Below are positions 1 through 8,322 of a DNA stretch of 64,000 nt, one piece after another; the first letter of the stretch is position 1; every line of letters begins with the position of its first letter. A program made the position numbers and the translations under genes. Below the pieces are notes generated by a model. The model saw nothing but the letters and a program-made list of their open reading frames with translations, ran no database searches and was not told the origin of the DNA. The stretch comes from Adlercreutzia sp. ZJ304 (GTDB taxonomy: Bacteria; Actinomycetota; Coriobacteriia; Coriobacteriales; Eggerthellaceae): NCBI RefSeq assembly GCF_011039075.1, contig NZ_JAAKEG010000008.1, positions 33,773 through 97,772 of the forward strand, given 5' to 3'.

Positions 1-976
1 TGGTACGGTTCGCCAATATGGCACGAATGCCCATAGTGGGCGCGGGGAATTTTACGTGGTAGAGGCTGATGAGTCTGATAAGTCGTTTACGTGGCTTGAC
101 CCGATGGCGGCTATAGTTACTAATATAGAGCCCGATCATTTAGACCACTATGCAAATGTGGGCGAAATCTATTACCAGTTCAGCCAGTTTATGAACACTG
201 TGCCCGACGGTGCGCCCATAGTTGTATGTGGTGAAGATGCTAAGTTGGTAGATACGGCGCACAAAAGTGCAGGTAAGGTTATAACTTACGGTTTTGGCGA
301 TGCGTGCGATGCGCGAATACTTGAATGTATGCCAGAAGGAGTTGGCATGGAGTTTAAGCTGCAGCTGCCAAGTGGCGCGATTGTGCAAAGCCGCATTAAG
401 CAAAACCCCGGAAAGCATAATGTGCTAAACGGTGCGGCTGTGCTTACATTGCTAGATGCTTTGGGAATGGATGTTGCTGCAGCAGCGCTCGCTTTGGCTG
501 ATTTTGCAGGTGTGCGCCGTCGGTTCGATTTGGTTGGCAAGACTGGTGACGTTACCGTGGTGGACGATTACGCGCATCATCCCACTGAAATAGCCGCTAC
601 GGTGCGTGCGGCTAAAGAGTTGGGATTTGCGCGCGTTCATGTGCTATTTCAGCCACATAGGTATTCGCGTGCTCCGTTGTTTACCGAAGTGCTGAAAGAT
701 GAATTTGGCGAAGCGTTCGACGATGCCGATACGGTTACATTTATGGATGTGTTTTCAGCGGGCGAGGCACCGGTGCCCGGAATTACAGGTAAAACGTTTT
801 TGAATGTTGTGCTTCAACATGAAGGTCATCCGCAGGCTAATTATATTCATAGGCGTATAGATGCAGCTTCTGCTATGGCTAAACTTGCGAACCCGGGCGA
901 TTTGATAATAACGATGGGTGCTGGCGATGTTACGGAAATTGGTCCATTAATTCTGGCGGAATTGGCGAAGGAGTAG
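1..976 (+). CDS. murC: UDP-N-acetylmuramate--L-alanine ligase, 5'-truncated by window edge
   Basis: Cytoplasmic Mur ligase that adds L-alanine to UDP-MurNAc in peptidoglycan precursor synthesis. The reading frame is open from base 2, so the N-terminal part lies outside the window. Visible are the central-domain motif VVEADESDKSF, the NIEPDHLDHY motif, and the C-terminal domain with DDYAHHPTEI and FQPHRYSR, all typical of MurC. The C-terminus is complete, ending GDVTEIGPLILAEL. The GTG at 56 is internal and not a start. The gene is followed after 3 bases by murB, in the order usual for division and cell-wall clusters. Confidence 0.97.
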   Translation, partial: GTVRQYGTNAHSGRGEFYVVEADESDKSFTWLDPMAAIVTNIEPDHLDHYANVGEIYYQFSQFMNTVPDGAPIVVCGEDAKLVDTAHKSAGKVITYGFGDACDARILECMPEGVGMEFKLQLPSGAIVQSRIKQNPGKHNVLNGAAVLTLLDALGMDVAAAALALADFAGVRRRFDLVGKTGDVTVVDDYAHHPTEIAATVRAAKELGFARVHVLFQPHRYSRAPLFTEVLKDEFGEAFDDADTVTFMDVFSAGEAPVPGITGKTFLNVVLQHEGHPQANYIHRRIDAASAMAKLANPGDLIITMGAGDVTEIGPLILAELAKE

Positions 977-979
977 CTT

Positions 980-1903
980 TTGGCAGCACATGCGACTCCG
1001 CTCGAGGCGCTGCTAATGAACCCCGCTTTCGACGGCGAGGTTATGCTGGCTGAACCTATGAGCGCACATACTACGTATCGTATAGGCGGACCAGCCCGTT
1101 GGTTTGTGCGTGCCGATTCGCTTTCGGCGCTGACCGGCTTGCTAGATGCTTGCGCGAACCAGCGCATGTCGTGGGCAATGGTTGGGCGCGGGTCTAACTT
1201 GCTTGTGGCTGATAGTGGTTTTGATGGTGTTGTGGTTACTCTCGGACGCGATTTTCGAGCTTTTCGTGTACAGGAAGATGGACTTAGCATATCGGCGGGC
1301 GCGGGTGTTTTGTTGTCTGCTGTTGTGCAAGAGGCGTTTAAAAGATCGCTTGCCGGGTTGGAGTTCGCTGTTGGAACGCCCGGGAATTTAGGCGGCGCAC
1401 TTCGCATGAATGCAGGTTCGGCTGATGAATATATTGGCAGTCGGGTTGTTAGTGTTACGGTATATACGCCGGGTGTAGGTATGCGCAAGCTGCAGGCAAG
1501 CGATGTGAAATGGGGCTATCGCGCCACGTCTTTTGCCTTAGATGATGTAATCTTAGAGTGCGAACTTGCGCTAGAAGGTGCTGATCCGTTTTTCATTCGT
1601 GGGAAAATGGAGGCGAACTTGAAGCGGCGCAAAGCATCGCAGCCGCTAGATCTTCCTAGTTGTGGCAGTGTATTTCGGAATCCGCCGGGAGAATCGGCGG
1701 CAAAGTTGATAGATAAGGCAGGTTTGAAAGGTACAAAGTGCGGCGGCGCACAAGTAAGTAACAAGCATGCTAACTTCATAGTGAATACAGGCGGCGCTAG
1801 CGCTGCCGATGTTCGCCAATTGATAGATACTGTAAAGGCACGGGTGTTCGAGTCGTATGGCATACAGCTCACGACAGAAGTCCGGTTCCTCGGGTTCCGC
1901 TAG
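980..1903 (+). CDS. murB: UDP-N-acetylenolpyruvoylglucosamine reductase
   Basis: FAD-dependent enzyme reducing UDP-GlcNAc-enolpyruvate to UDP-MurNAc with NADPH. The 307 residues match the family length. An FAD-binding PCMH-type domain covers about residues 25-195 (GRGSNLL at 69-75, GTPGNLGGALRMNAG near 132-146). The C-terminal MurB domain has SCGSVFRNP with the catalytic Ser near 230, and the terminal TTEVRFLG with the conserved Glu near 300. The start is TTG at 980, three bases after the murC stop, which implies translational coupling. The 3' end overlaps the ftsQ open frame by about 46 bases if the first ATG of ftsQ is used. Confidence 0.96.
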   Translation: MAAHATPLEALLMNPAFDGEVMLAEPMSAHTTYRIGGPARWFVRADSLSALTGLLDACANQRMSWAMVGRGSNLLVADSGFDGVVVTLGRDFRAFRVQEDGLSISAGAGVLLSAVVQEAFKRSLAGLEFAVGTPGNLGGALRMNAGSADEYIGSRVVSVTVYTPGVGMRKLQASDVKWGYRATSFALDDVILECELALEGADPFFIRGKMEANLKRRKASQPLDLPSCGSVFRNPPGESAAKLIDKAGLKGTKCGGAQVSNKHANFIVNTGGASAADVRQLIDTVKARVFESYGIQLTTEVRFLGFR

Positions 1904-3047
1904 GCAGCGGCGCGCGAGTAGCGCTCGCAATAATGCAACGCGCCGCGTGGATAGCCGCAGCATGTCGGCTAGCACCTCGGCGCGCGCAAGCAGAAGAGTT
2001 CCCGATATTCGCAGCATGCGCACAAGCGATTTACGCACGGCGGATGGTGTTCGCGCAACGGGTGGTGCACGCGCAGCGGGTGGTGCGCGCATGACTGGCG
2101 GTGCACGCACGACGAGTGGTGCGCGTGCTAACAGAAACGCCGCAGCCGAAAGTAGGCTTGGGAATTATAGCGTGCAAGGTGGGCGCACTGTATCTGAGAT
2201 TAATAGGATGGCGCGAAATCAGGAAAGGCGCCAGCGCCGAGCAGAATCTATGCAACGCGCAGCACGGGCAACGCGGCGTCCGCTGATAATTATTGGGGTT
2301 ATTGTTGCGCTAATTATTGCATTTATGCTGGCTGTTTTTATTGCTTCGCGTACCGATTTATTCCTAGTTGAGGAAGTTAAGTTCGAAGGCGTAGAGCATC
2401 TAACCTCCACCGAGGCTAATGCGCTTGTTAATGTCCCGGAAGGCACAACTCTACTAAATGTGGATATAGACAGCATAAAAGCTAGCCTCATGCGCGATTC
2501 ATGGGTGGAAAGCGTAGAGGTTAAACGCGAATTCCCCTCTACGCTGACAATTGTGGTTAACGAGCGTGATATTGCTGCAATAGTGGAAATTCCTATGGGG
2601 CAGGCGCAGACCATTCAAAATTGGGCAATTAGCCCTGAAGGCATATGGATCATGGCAATTCCGAATCAAGATTCTGAAATAGGTCAGCAGATAAGTCCGA
2701 AAATTTATGAAGATGCAGATTCAGCCATACATATAACCGGCGTGCAGGTTGGCGTTATACCGGAGATGGGTAAAGAATGCACCGATCCCAATGTAAACAA
2801 TGCGCTTGAAATAATTACTGGGCTTACGACCGATCTTGCTAATCAGGTGAAGTCGGTTAGCGCGTCGGACGTGGAATCTACAACGCTTACTCTGAAAAGC
2901 AACGTGGAAATAGCTTTTGGCACCGCCGACAACATTCGCGACAAAGAGCGCGTGTGTCTAGAGATTATGGAAAAGAATCCGAAGGTTGTTTATATAAATG
3001 TGCGTGTAGCAGATCGTCCAACTTGGCGCTCTCCCGATGGGAATTAA
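1857..3047 (+). CDS. ftsQ: cell division protein FtsQ/DivIB with long basic N-terminal tail
   Basis: Bitopic divisome protein. A cytoplasmic tail of about 140 residues is rich in Arg, Ser and Ala and carries tandem GGAR-type repeats at residues 67-92. It is followed by one membrane helix near 142-163, and a POTRA domain (FLVEEVKFEGVEHL to about residue 240) that contacts other divisome proteins outside the membrane. The remaining extracytoplasmic part is FtsQ-like but divergent. The start is uncertain: ATG at 1857 lies inside murB, and ATGs at 1962 and 2019 are alternatives; none has a clear ribosome site. ftsZ, often the next gene, is absent here and a HipBA pair follows instead. Confidence 0.88.
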   Translation: MAYSSRQKSGSSGSARQRRASSARNNATRRVDSRSMSASTSARASRRVPDIRSMRTSDLRTADGVRATGGARAAGGARMTGGARTTSGARANRNAAAESRLGNYSVQGGRTVSEINRMARNQERRQRRAESMQRAARATRRPLIIIGVIVALIIAFMLAVFIASRTDLFLVEEVKFEGVEHLTSTEANALVNVPEGTTLLNVDIDSIKASLMRDSWVESVEVKREFPSTLTIVVNERDIAAIVEIPMGQAQTIQNWAISPEGIWIMAIPNQDSEIGQQISPKIYEDADSAIHITGVQVGVIPEMGKECTDPNVNNALEIITGLTTDLANQVKSVSASDVESTTLTLKSNVEIAFGTADNIRDKERVCLEIMEKNPKVVYINVRVADRPTWRSPDGN

Positions 3048-3087
3048 TGACAGCGAGGAAATTTGTATTGCTATTATGTCGAAAATA

Positions 3088-3114
3088 ATTAGCATAAAGC
3101 ACTATAATGCTAAT
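3088..3114 (+). promoter_or_regulatory. inverted repeat over a -10 box, candidate HipB operator
   Basis: Perfect 8-bp arms ATTAGCAT (3088-3095) and ATGCTAAT (3107-3114) are separated by 11 bases. The right arm overlaps a consensus -10 hexamer TATAAT at 3103-3108, about 40 bases upstream of the hipB-like start. Autoregulation by the antitoxin is usual in HipBA systems, so this is the likely operator. No good -35 box is visible. Confidence 0.6.
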
Positions 3115-3147
3115 AATAATTAACATAAATAACCGTAGGATGCAAAT

Positions 3148-3447
3148 TTGAAGCGTTTACTAAACACACGAACACGCCTTGCGGCACAACACGTAGGGGA
3201 AAATTTGCGCACATGGCGTAAGCTGCGTGGGCTAACTATTCAGCAGATGGCTGACAAAGTTGGTGTATCTAGGGCTACTATAGCGGCAGTAGAAAAGGGT
3301 GATCCGACGGTTTCATTTCAGACGATTATCGGAATATGCAATGTGATAAGCGTAACCGATCGGCTTATTGAGGCCCTAGACCCGTACGAGACGGATTTTG
3401 GTCGCGCCCGTGCCGATCAAGAACTTCCAAAACGCATAAGGGGATAA
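3148..3447 (+). CDS. hipB: HipB-like XRE-family antitoxin
   Basis: Small DNA-binding protein of 99 residues with a helix-turn-helix of the XRE type near residues 18-75 (LRGLTIQQMADKVGVSRATIAAVEKG). It lies three bases upstream of a HipA-like kinase, so it probably neutralises the kinase and represses the operon. The start is TTG at 3148 with AGGA seven bases upstream; an upstream ATG in the same frame stops at once. The family symbol is used by similarity and context, not because this exact gene is known. Confidence 0.85.
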   Translation: MKRLLNTRTRLAAQHVGENLRTWRKLRGLTIQQMADKVGVSRATIAAVEKGDPTVSFQTIIGICNVISVTDRLIEALDPYETDFGRARADQELPKRIRG

Positions 3448-3450
3448 CAT

Positions 3451-4695
3451 ATGCTTTCCCAGTTAGATGTATATGCCGACATAGATAGCATTCCAGTGTA
3501 TGCGGGGCGAGCTTATTTCAGCATGCGTGGGAATACGCTGACTACAACTTTTGCTTATGCAAGCGATTATCTTTCTGATTCCCGTGCATATGAGATAGAT
3601 CCTGCGTTTCCTTTAATCGGTTCAACTTATCACTGTAATGGGCTGCCGGGAGCGTTTAGCGATTCGGCGCCTGATCGCTGGGGTCGGAATCTTATTGATA
3701 AAGAACATCGTAGAAAATTGTTAGACGCTGGATATGTTGCACATAAATTGCGCGACGTAGATTATCTGGTTGGTGTTTTTGACGAAACTCGCGAGGGGAA
3801 TTTGCGGTTTCGCGAACATGGAGGTGATTTTCTTTCGGAATCAAAGGCTATTCCGAAAATCATTCAGCTTCCCGAATTACTTGCTGCAAGTAGAGATTTG
3901 GCAAAAAATGCTGAATCTGATGCCGCAATAAAAACATTGTTGAGCGCTGGTTCGGGGTCTTTGGGTGGTGCACGTCCTAAAGCTTCCGTAGTACAAGATG
4001 GAAAATTATTGCTTGCAAAATTCCCGCATCCCTCCGATTCGTGGAATGTAATGGCTTGGGAGAAAACTGCTTTAGATATTGCTCGGCGGGCACACGCTGA
4101 AGTTCCGGCGAATAAACTTATTACGATAGGGTCAAGTTCGGTGTTGCTGCTTGAGAGATTTGATAGATACAATTCCTTGTTGAATGGAGCGCGCATTGCT
4201 TACATAAGCGCTATGACTTTGTTGGGTGCCCATGATGGTGAAATTTGCGATTATGGTGAATTGGCCGAAGCTATATCTTTGTGGGCTGGAGATCCAGCAA
4301 CTGCTTCTGAAGAATTACTGCGCAGGATATTACTTTCAATTGCTCTTAATAATACGGATGATCACATGAGAAATCATGGCTTTATTAGGGTTGGAAATAA
4401 GTGGCAGTTTTCTCCATTGTTTGATGTAAATCCAAATTTAGACGGAAACAGCAGATGTGCTACGTCAATTCTTGGAGAATGCGGCGACCTAAGAGCTAAG
4501 GCTGCTATAGAACTCGCAAAATATATGGGTATTAAGAACGAGAAAACTACGGCAATTTTGTCGGAAGTGCTGTCGGCTGCATCTGAATGGAAGTCTATTG
4601 CGCGTAAGAATGGATGTTCTGATTCCGAGATTAAAAGCTTCGTTCCGATCATGCAAGAGCATCTGGCTGATTTAAGGGGCATCTCTTTGTTGTAG
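3451..4695 (+). CDS. hipA: HipA-like serine/threonine kinase toxin
   Basis: Predicted toxin kinase of 414 residues; HipA homologues phosphorylate glutamyl-tRNA synthetase or related targets and cause growth arrest. An N-terminal HipA subdomain spans about 1-110. The ATP loop GSGSLGGARPKA is near 168-179. The catalytic loop NTDDHMRNHGF is near 301-311, and the metal-binding SPLFDVNP near 321-328, so the kinase looks intact. It is cotranscribed with hipB (3-base gap). Its moderate-GC composition resembles nearby accessory genes more than murB. The gene ends 250 bases before the next start, across a structured leader. Confidence 0.9.
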   Translation: MLSQLDVYADIDSIPVYAGRAYFSMRGNTLTTTFAYASDYLSDSRAYEIDPAFPLIGSTYHCNGLPGAFSDSAPDRWGRNLIDKEHRRKLLDAGYVAHKLRDVDYLVGVFDETREGNLRFREHGGDFLSESKAIPKIIQLPELLAASRDLAKNAESDAAIKTLLSAGSGSLGGARPKASVVQDGKLLLAKFPHPSDSWNVMAWEKTALDIARRAHAEVPANKLITIGSSSVLLLERFDRYNSLLNGARIAYISAMTLLGAHDGEICDYGELAEAISLWAGDPATASEELLRRILLSIALNNTDDHMRNHGFIRVGNKWQFSPLFDVNPNLDGNSRCATSILGECGDLRAKAAIELAKYMGIKNEKTTAILSEVLSAASEWKSIARKNGCSDSEIKSFVPIMQEHLADLRGISLL

Positions 4696-4774
4696 ACTTG
4701 TCTGCCTTTAATGGTGCACGTTCGCGCGGGGCAGCGCAACGCTTGCATAAATGGTTTTTCACGAGTGTTTTGTG

Positions 4775-4911
4775 TGATATAGTGAGACGTGCTAACAGCA
4801 GGTGTGTTTTGTGTTGAAACGTATTTGTTAGCAGTTCGCTTTGCGGGTGTAGTTGCGCTACGCGAAGCAAATTACACTCTTTGCGCCTTGAACGATGCTG
4901 CGTTCAGCATC
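4775..4911 (+). promoter_or_regulatory. promoter and three-hairpin leader of EPS locus 1
   Basis: An extended -10 promoter (TGATATAGT, 4775-4783) is followed by three hairpins before the loaP gene. The first has arms TGCTAACA 4790-4797 and TGTTAGCA 4826-4833. The second runs 4847-4877, with GTGTA and TTGC pairing to GCAA and TACAC. The third is compact, GATGCTG-CGTT-CAGCATC, at 4894-4911. LoaP proteins are known to act on hairpins in the 5' leaders of the operons they control, so the compact hairpin is the best recognition candidate. The assignment to LoaP is inference. Confidence 0.5.
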
Positions 4912-4956
4912 CGTTGGCTTAAAGGGACTGAATGCATTGTCGTTTAGGAGTTGCTG

Positions 4957-5469
4957 ATGTGGTACGTCGTTCAAGTGGCGACCGGTCAGGAACAGTCTGC
5001 TGTCGATATGATATGCGAAGCGGCGGCTGGTTCTGCTGTGCTTAAAGAATGCTTTTGCCCGCACTACAAAACGGGCGAAAAGTGTGATGGCGTATGGGAA
5101 ACGGTAGAGAAAGTGTTGTTTCCGGGCTACATTATTGTGGTGACAAATCAGGTAGAGCGCGTGGAGCAGGGACTTCGCGGTGTTAAGGCGTTCACGCGGC
5201 TTCTAGGTAACGACAAAGCATTTATTCCTTTAAGTAAAGGGGAAGTTGCGTGGATAGACGCATTCACGCAAAAAGACAATCGCACTGTGCAGATGAGCGA
5301 AGGATATGTTGATGGCGGCAAGTTGGTAATAACGGCTGGTCCGCTGCTTCATCACGAGGGTTTAATTCGTAAGGTGAACCATAGGAAGAAGCGCGCATAT
5401 CTGCAGGTTAAGATGTTTGGTCGCATGATAAATGCCGAAGTTGGGCTAGCTATTAGGCGGAAGAGTTAG
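4957..5469 (+). CDS. loaP: LoaP-type transcription antiterminator (NusG paralogue)
   Basis: NusG-family protein of 170 residues that begins MWYVVQVATGQEQ, as LoaP proteins do. An N-terminal NGN domain covers about 1-105 and a C-terminal KOW domain about 115-170 (SEGYVDGGKLVITAGPL, HRKKRAYLQVKMFGR). Specialised NusG paralogues of this type load onto RNA polymerase and let it read through long EPS or antibiotic operons. The gene sits first in the locus, directly before the initiating sugar transferase. The start ATG 4957 is chosen because AGGAG lies six bases upstream (4946-4950); a TTG at 4951 is in frame but too close to that site. Confidence 0.88.
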   Translation: MWYVVQVATGQEQSAVDMICEAAAGSAVLKECFCPHYKTGEKCDGVWETVEKVLFPGYIIVVTNQVERVEQGLRGVKAFTRLLGNDKAFIPLSKGEVAWIDAFTQKDNRTVQMSEGYVDGGKLVITAGPLLHHEGLIRKVNHRKKRAYLQVKMFGRMINAEVGLAIRRKS

Positions 5470-5479
5470 ATTCCAAGCA

Positions 5480-6181
5480 TTGGGCGAGAATCTCAAACGC
5501 AAACAAACGGAAGTTACGACAACAGCAGAATACACATCCGAATCTAGCAATACGCTTGCAAGAGCGCGCCAACCCCTACCATACCGCTTCATAAAGCGCA
5601 CATTCGATATTGTGTTTAGCAGTGCAGTTATAGTAGTTGGGTTTGTACCAGCGCTAATATTATCTATTGCAATAGTTATAGATTCTCCGGGGGCAAGTCC
5701 AATTTATTCTCAAACTAGACTAGGTAGAGGCGAGAAGCCTTTTAAGATGTATAAGTTTAGAAGCATGATACCTAGTGCAGATGAACTACTACCTAATCTA
5801 AAAGATAAAAACGAAGCAACAGGACCTCTGTTTAAGATTAAAGATGACCCACGTGTTACTCGTGTAGGGCACTTCATTAGAAAACATTCAATAGATGAAC
5901 TGCCTCAGTTTCTAAATGTATTTCTAGGACAGCTTTCTTGTGTAGGACCTCGTCCTCCTCTTCCAAGTGAAGTGGCTGAGTATACAGAGCGTGACAGATT
6001 ACGCCTAACAGTAAAGCCGGGACTTTCAGGTTATTGGCAAATAAGTGGCAGAAGTGATTCCACCTTTAATGACATGGTAGATCTTGATATCAAATATATC
6101 GAAGAAGCCTCTCCTATAACAGATATAAAAGTTATAGGAAAGACAGTAGGTGTAATGTTTAAAGGTGACGGAGCCTACTAA
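5480..6181 (+). CDS. initiating sugar-phosphate transferase (polyprenyl glycosylphosphotransferase)
   Basis: Membrane enzyme that moves a sugar-1-phosphate onto undecaprenyl phosphate to start EPS repeat-unit assembly. The 233 residues are the short form with one N-terminal hydrophobic helix (about 42-66) and the bacterial sugar transferase domain. Motifs are KPFKMYKFRSM, DDPRVTRVGHFIRKHSIDELPQ, GPRPPLPSE and KPGLSGYWQISGRS. The start is TTG at 5480. The 5' part of the conserved coding region (5571-5660) is nearly identical at DNA level to the paralogue at 52951-53040, while the rest diverges. The sugar donor cannot be told from sequence. Confidence 0.92.
   Translation: MGENLKRKQTEVTTTAEYTSESSNTLARARQPLPYRFIKRTFDIVFSSAVIVVGFVPALILSIAIVIDSPGASPIYSQTRLGRGEKPFKMYKFRSMIPSADELLPNLKDKNEATGPLFKIKDDPRVTRVGHFIRKHSIDELPQFLNVFLGQLSCVGPRPPLPSEVAEYTERDRLRLTVKPGLSGYWQISGRSDSTFNDMVDLDIKYIEEASPITDIKVIGKTVGVMFKGDGAY
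5571..5660 (+). repeat. 90-base near-identical segment shared with 52951-53040
   Basis: Direct comparison shows 86 of 90 identical bases between 5571-5660 and 52951-53040, in the same orientation and reading frame. It covers the PLPYRFIKRTFDIVFSS region and first membrane helix of the two sugar transferases. Identity falls off sharply on the 3' side, including at third codon positions, which suggests recombination or recent shared origin of this segment rather than selection on protein alone. Confidence 0.85.
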
Positions 6182-6203
6182 GTTGATGTTGCTGGAGATG
6201 AGG

Positions 6204-6248
6204 CTCACACGGTTACTACTTTTGGCACGGAGGTTTTTTTCGTGTGAG
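6204..6248 (+). promoter_or_regulatory. hairpin covering the start codon of the GT4 gene
   Basis: CTCACACG (6204-6211) can pair perfectly with CGTGTGAG (6241-6248), which includes the GTG start at 6244. The ribosome site GGAGG (6229-6233) lies in the loop. Such a fold could limit initiation of this gene or tie it to upstream translation. No experimental support. Confidence 0.4.
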
Positions 6249-7347
6249 TGAGCCCTTGCGTGTGGCACATGTCATGGGCAAGATGATCGGTGGCGGCGTG
6301 GAGTCTGTTGTGATGAACTACTACCGCCATATCGACCGCTCTCGCGTGCAGTTCGACCTGCTGGTGGACGAGGATTCAACGTTGGTGCCGCGCGAGGAAG
6401 TAGAGTCACTAGGCGGGCGCATTATAAAAGTGCCACCCTATCAAAACTTGTCACGCTATATGCGTGCATTAGAGTGTCTTTTTAATAAGGAGAGATGGTC
6501 AATAGTCCATAGTCACATAAACGGACTTTCCTGTTTTTCTCTCTATGCTGCGAAACGGACCGGTGTTCCTATACGTATAGCACATTCTCATTCCACGAGC
6601 GGTCGTGGAGAATATGCCAAAAATTTGCTGAAAGCTATTCTTAGAACTCAAGCAAATCGCTATCCGACTCATCGATTGGCCTGTAGCATATATGCCGGGG
6701 AATGGCTTTTTGGGAAAAATGCGGAGTTTGAAGTGTTGCGCAATGCTATCGAGCTCGGTGAATTTGCTTTTGATTCCGAAGTTCGTTCGAAAGTGCGTAC
6801 CGAGTTAGATATTGCAAAAGATCAATTAGTTATCGGTCATGTTGGGAGATTTACCGCTCAGAAAAATCATAGATTTCTCATAGATATTTTTCGCGAAGTT
6901 TGTAGGCTTCGACCAGACGCAGTCCTTTTACTTGTTGGCAGTGGCGAGTTGAGACATTTTGTAGAGAGTTTATTGATTCAATATGATTTGTTGAATAATG
7001 TGCGGTTTTTAGGGCAACGCAATGATGTGAATCTTCTATATCAGGCATTTGATGCCTTTGTATTACCTAGCCTCTATGAGGGTCTTGGTCTTGTAGGTAT
7101 TGAGGCGCAGGCAACAGGGTTGTCGTGCTTTTTTTCAGATTTAATTACTCGTGAAGTAGACGTAACGGGAGAAGCACGCTTTCTGCCCATAGATGATGTA
7201 AATACTTGGTCGTATGTTTTGGCACAAGTGGCTGTGGGGCAACGTTACAAAGTTGATATTGAAAGCTTTGTTGATTATGACATCAATAGAGCCGCTGAAA
7301 AGCTAGCAAACTATTATGAAAATCTTTATGCTGGAGTTATAACATGA
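6244..7347 (+). CDS. family-4-type (GT-B) glycosyltransferase
   Basis: Cytoplasmic or membrane-associated GT-B glycosyltransferase of 367 residues for EPS repeat-unit assembly. The N-terminal half starts RVAHVMGKMIGGGVESVVMNYY, typical of EpsF-like enzymes that use the GGVE loop to bind acceptor. The C-terminal half has VGRFTAQKNH, then VLPSLYEGLGLVGIEAQ with the EX7E nucleotide-sugar motif. The start is GTG with a strong GGAGG 11 bases upstream. The stop overlaps the next start by 4 bases. The donor sugar is unknown. Confidence 0.88.
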   Translation: MSEPLRVAHVMGKMIGGGVESVVMNYYRHIDRSRVQFDLLVDEDSTLVPREEVESLGGRIIKVPPYQNLSRYMRALECLFNKERWSIVHSHINGLSCFSLYAAKRTGVPIRIAHSHSTSGRGEYAKNLLKAILRTQANRYPTHRLACSIYAGEWLFGKNAEFEVLRNAIELGEFAFDSEVRSKVRTELDIAKDQLVIGHVGRFTAQKNHRFLIDIFREVCRLRPDAVLLLVGSGELRHFVESLLIQYDLLNNVRFLGQRNDVNLLYQAFDAFVLPSLYEGLGLVGIEAQATGLSCFFSDLITREVDVTGEARFLPIDDVNTWSYVLAQVAVGQRYKVDIESFVDYDINRAAEKLANYYENLYAGVIT

Positions 7348-8321
7348 GTGCTCCGGCATTTATCGGCGTAAACACTACGGAGCAACTTTTGGATGTAGGC
7401 GGAAAGCCCAAGGTTAATGTTCTGATGTCTACCTTTAATGGTTTACATTATCTAGATAAGCAGATTGATTCGATAGTTGCCCAAGAAAAAGTCTCTGTTC
7501 ATTTAACAGTGCGTGATGATGGTTCAACTGATGGAACATTGCAATTTTTAACCGATGTCGTCTCTGCATATGTAAATGAAAGCTTTTCATTAACGGTTAC
7601 TTCAGGGGAGAATATTGGTTTTCTTGACAGTTTTGAAAAGCTTCTACTAACAGCAAAGAGTTATGACTACTATGCTTTTTCCGACCAAGATGATGTTTGG
7701 GATTCACGAAAGCTTGCTGCTGCGATTGCTTCTATTCAGTCTTATGGAGAGAAGCCGGCGCTTTATGCTTCTTCTGTTTCTATCGTTGATGAACAATTGC
7801 GACCTCTTTCGAAGAATGACTTTTTAGGATTAAGATACTCAATTCCTGCCGAGATAATTCGTCATAGACTTGCGGGGCATACTATGGTATGGAATGAAGC
7901 ATTGCAGAAGCATATTCGTTGTTTTGGTTCAATGCCTGTTTGGTCTCATGATCAATATGTTGTCCTTGCGTGTCTGCTTGTCCAAGGAACGCTTGTATTT
8001 GATTCAATGAGTTATGTGAAGCATCGCAGGCTAGACTCTTCTTTAACGCCCGGCGATGGTTCTTTAATTAAACGTCTCAGGCATGAATGGAAACTTATTA
8101 CTAATAAAGACGACAGAATTAATCGGCGATTTTTAGCAAAGGCCCTTATGAACAAAGGGGGGAATTCTCTTAGCAAGGAAGACTGTGAGTTTTTGCAGCT
8201 ATTAGACTCGGATAATTCATTATCGAATCGAAAAAAGCTTCTTTGCTCTCCAATGCTTCATTGTGGTTTAGCGATAGGTGATATTGAGGCAAAGCTTTCC
8301 ATTCTTTTTGGAAAATTTTAG
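7344..8321 (+). CDS. family-2 glycosyltransferase (rhamnosyltransferase-like)
   Basis: GT-A glycosyltransferase of 325 residues. It shows the N-terminal fold VNVLMSTFNGLHYLDKQIDS, RDDGSTDGT as nucleotide-binding motif, and DQDDVWDSRK in place of the simpler DXD, a pattern frequent in rhamnosyltransferase-like enzymes of capsule loci. The start ATG overlaps the upstream stop (ATGA, 7344-7347), so the two genes are translationally coupled. It probably adds one sugar of the EPS repeat. Confidence 0.88.
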   Translation: MSAPAFIGVNTTEQLLDVGGKPKVNVLMSTFNGLHYLDKQIDSIVAQEKVSVHLTVRDDGSTDGTLQFLTDVVSAYVNESFSLTVTSGENIGFLDSFEKLLLTAKSYDYYAFSDQDDVWDSRKLAAAIASIQSYGEKPALYASSVSIVDEQLRPLSKNDFLGLRYSIPAEIIRHRLAGHTMVWNEALQKHIRCFGSMPVWSHDQYVVLACLLVQGTLVFDSMSYVKHRRLDSSLTPGDGSLIKRLRHEWKLITNKDDRINRRFLAKALMNKGGNSLSKEDCEFLQLLDSDNSLSNRKKLLCSPMLHCGLAIGDIEAKLSILFGKF

Positions 8322-8322
8322 A

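Noticed and set aside
847..1488. 213-codon minus-strand frame over murC and murB
   Set aside because: Both strands cannot be coding here and murC and murB are certain; no domain is visible in the antisense product.
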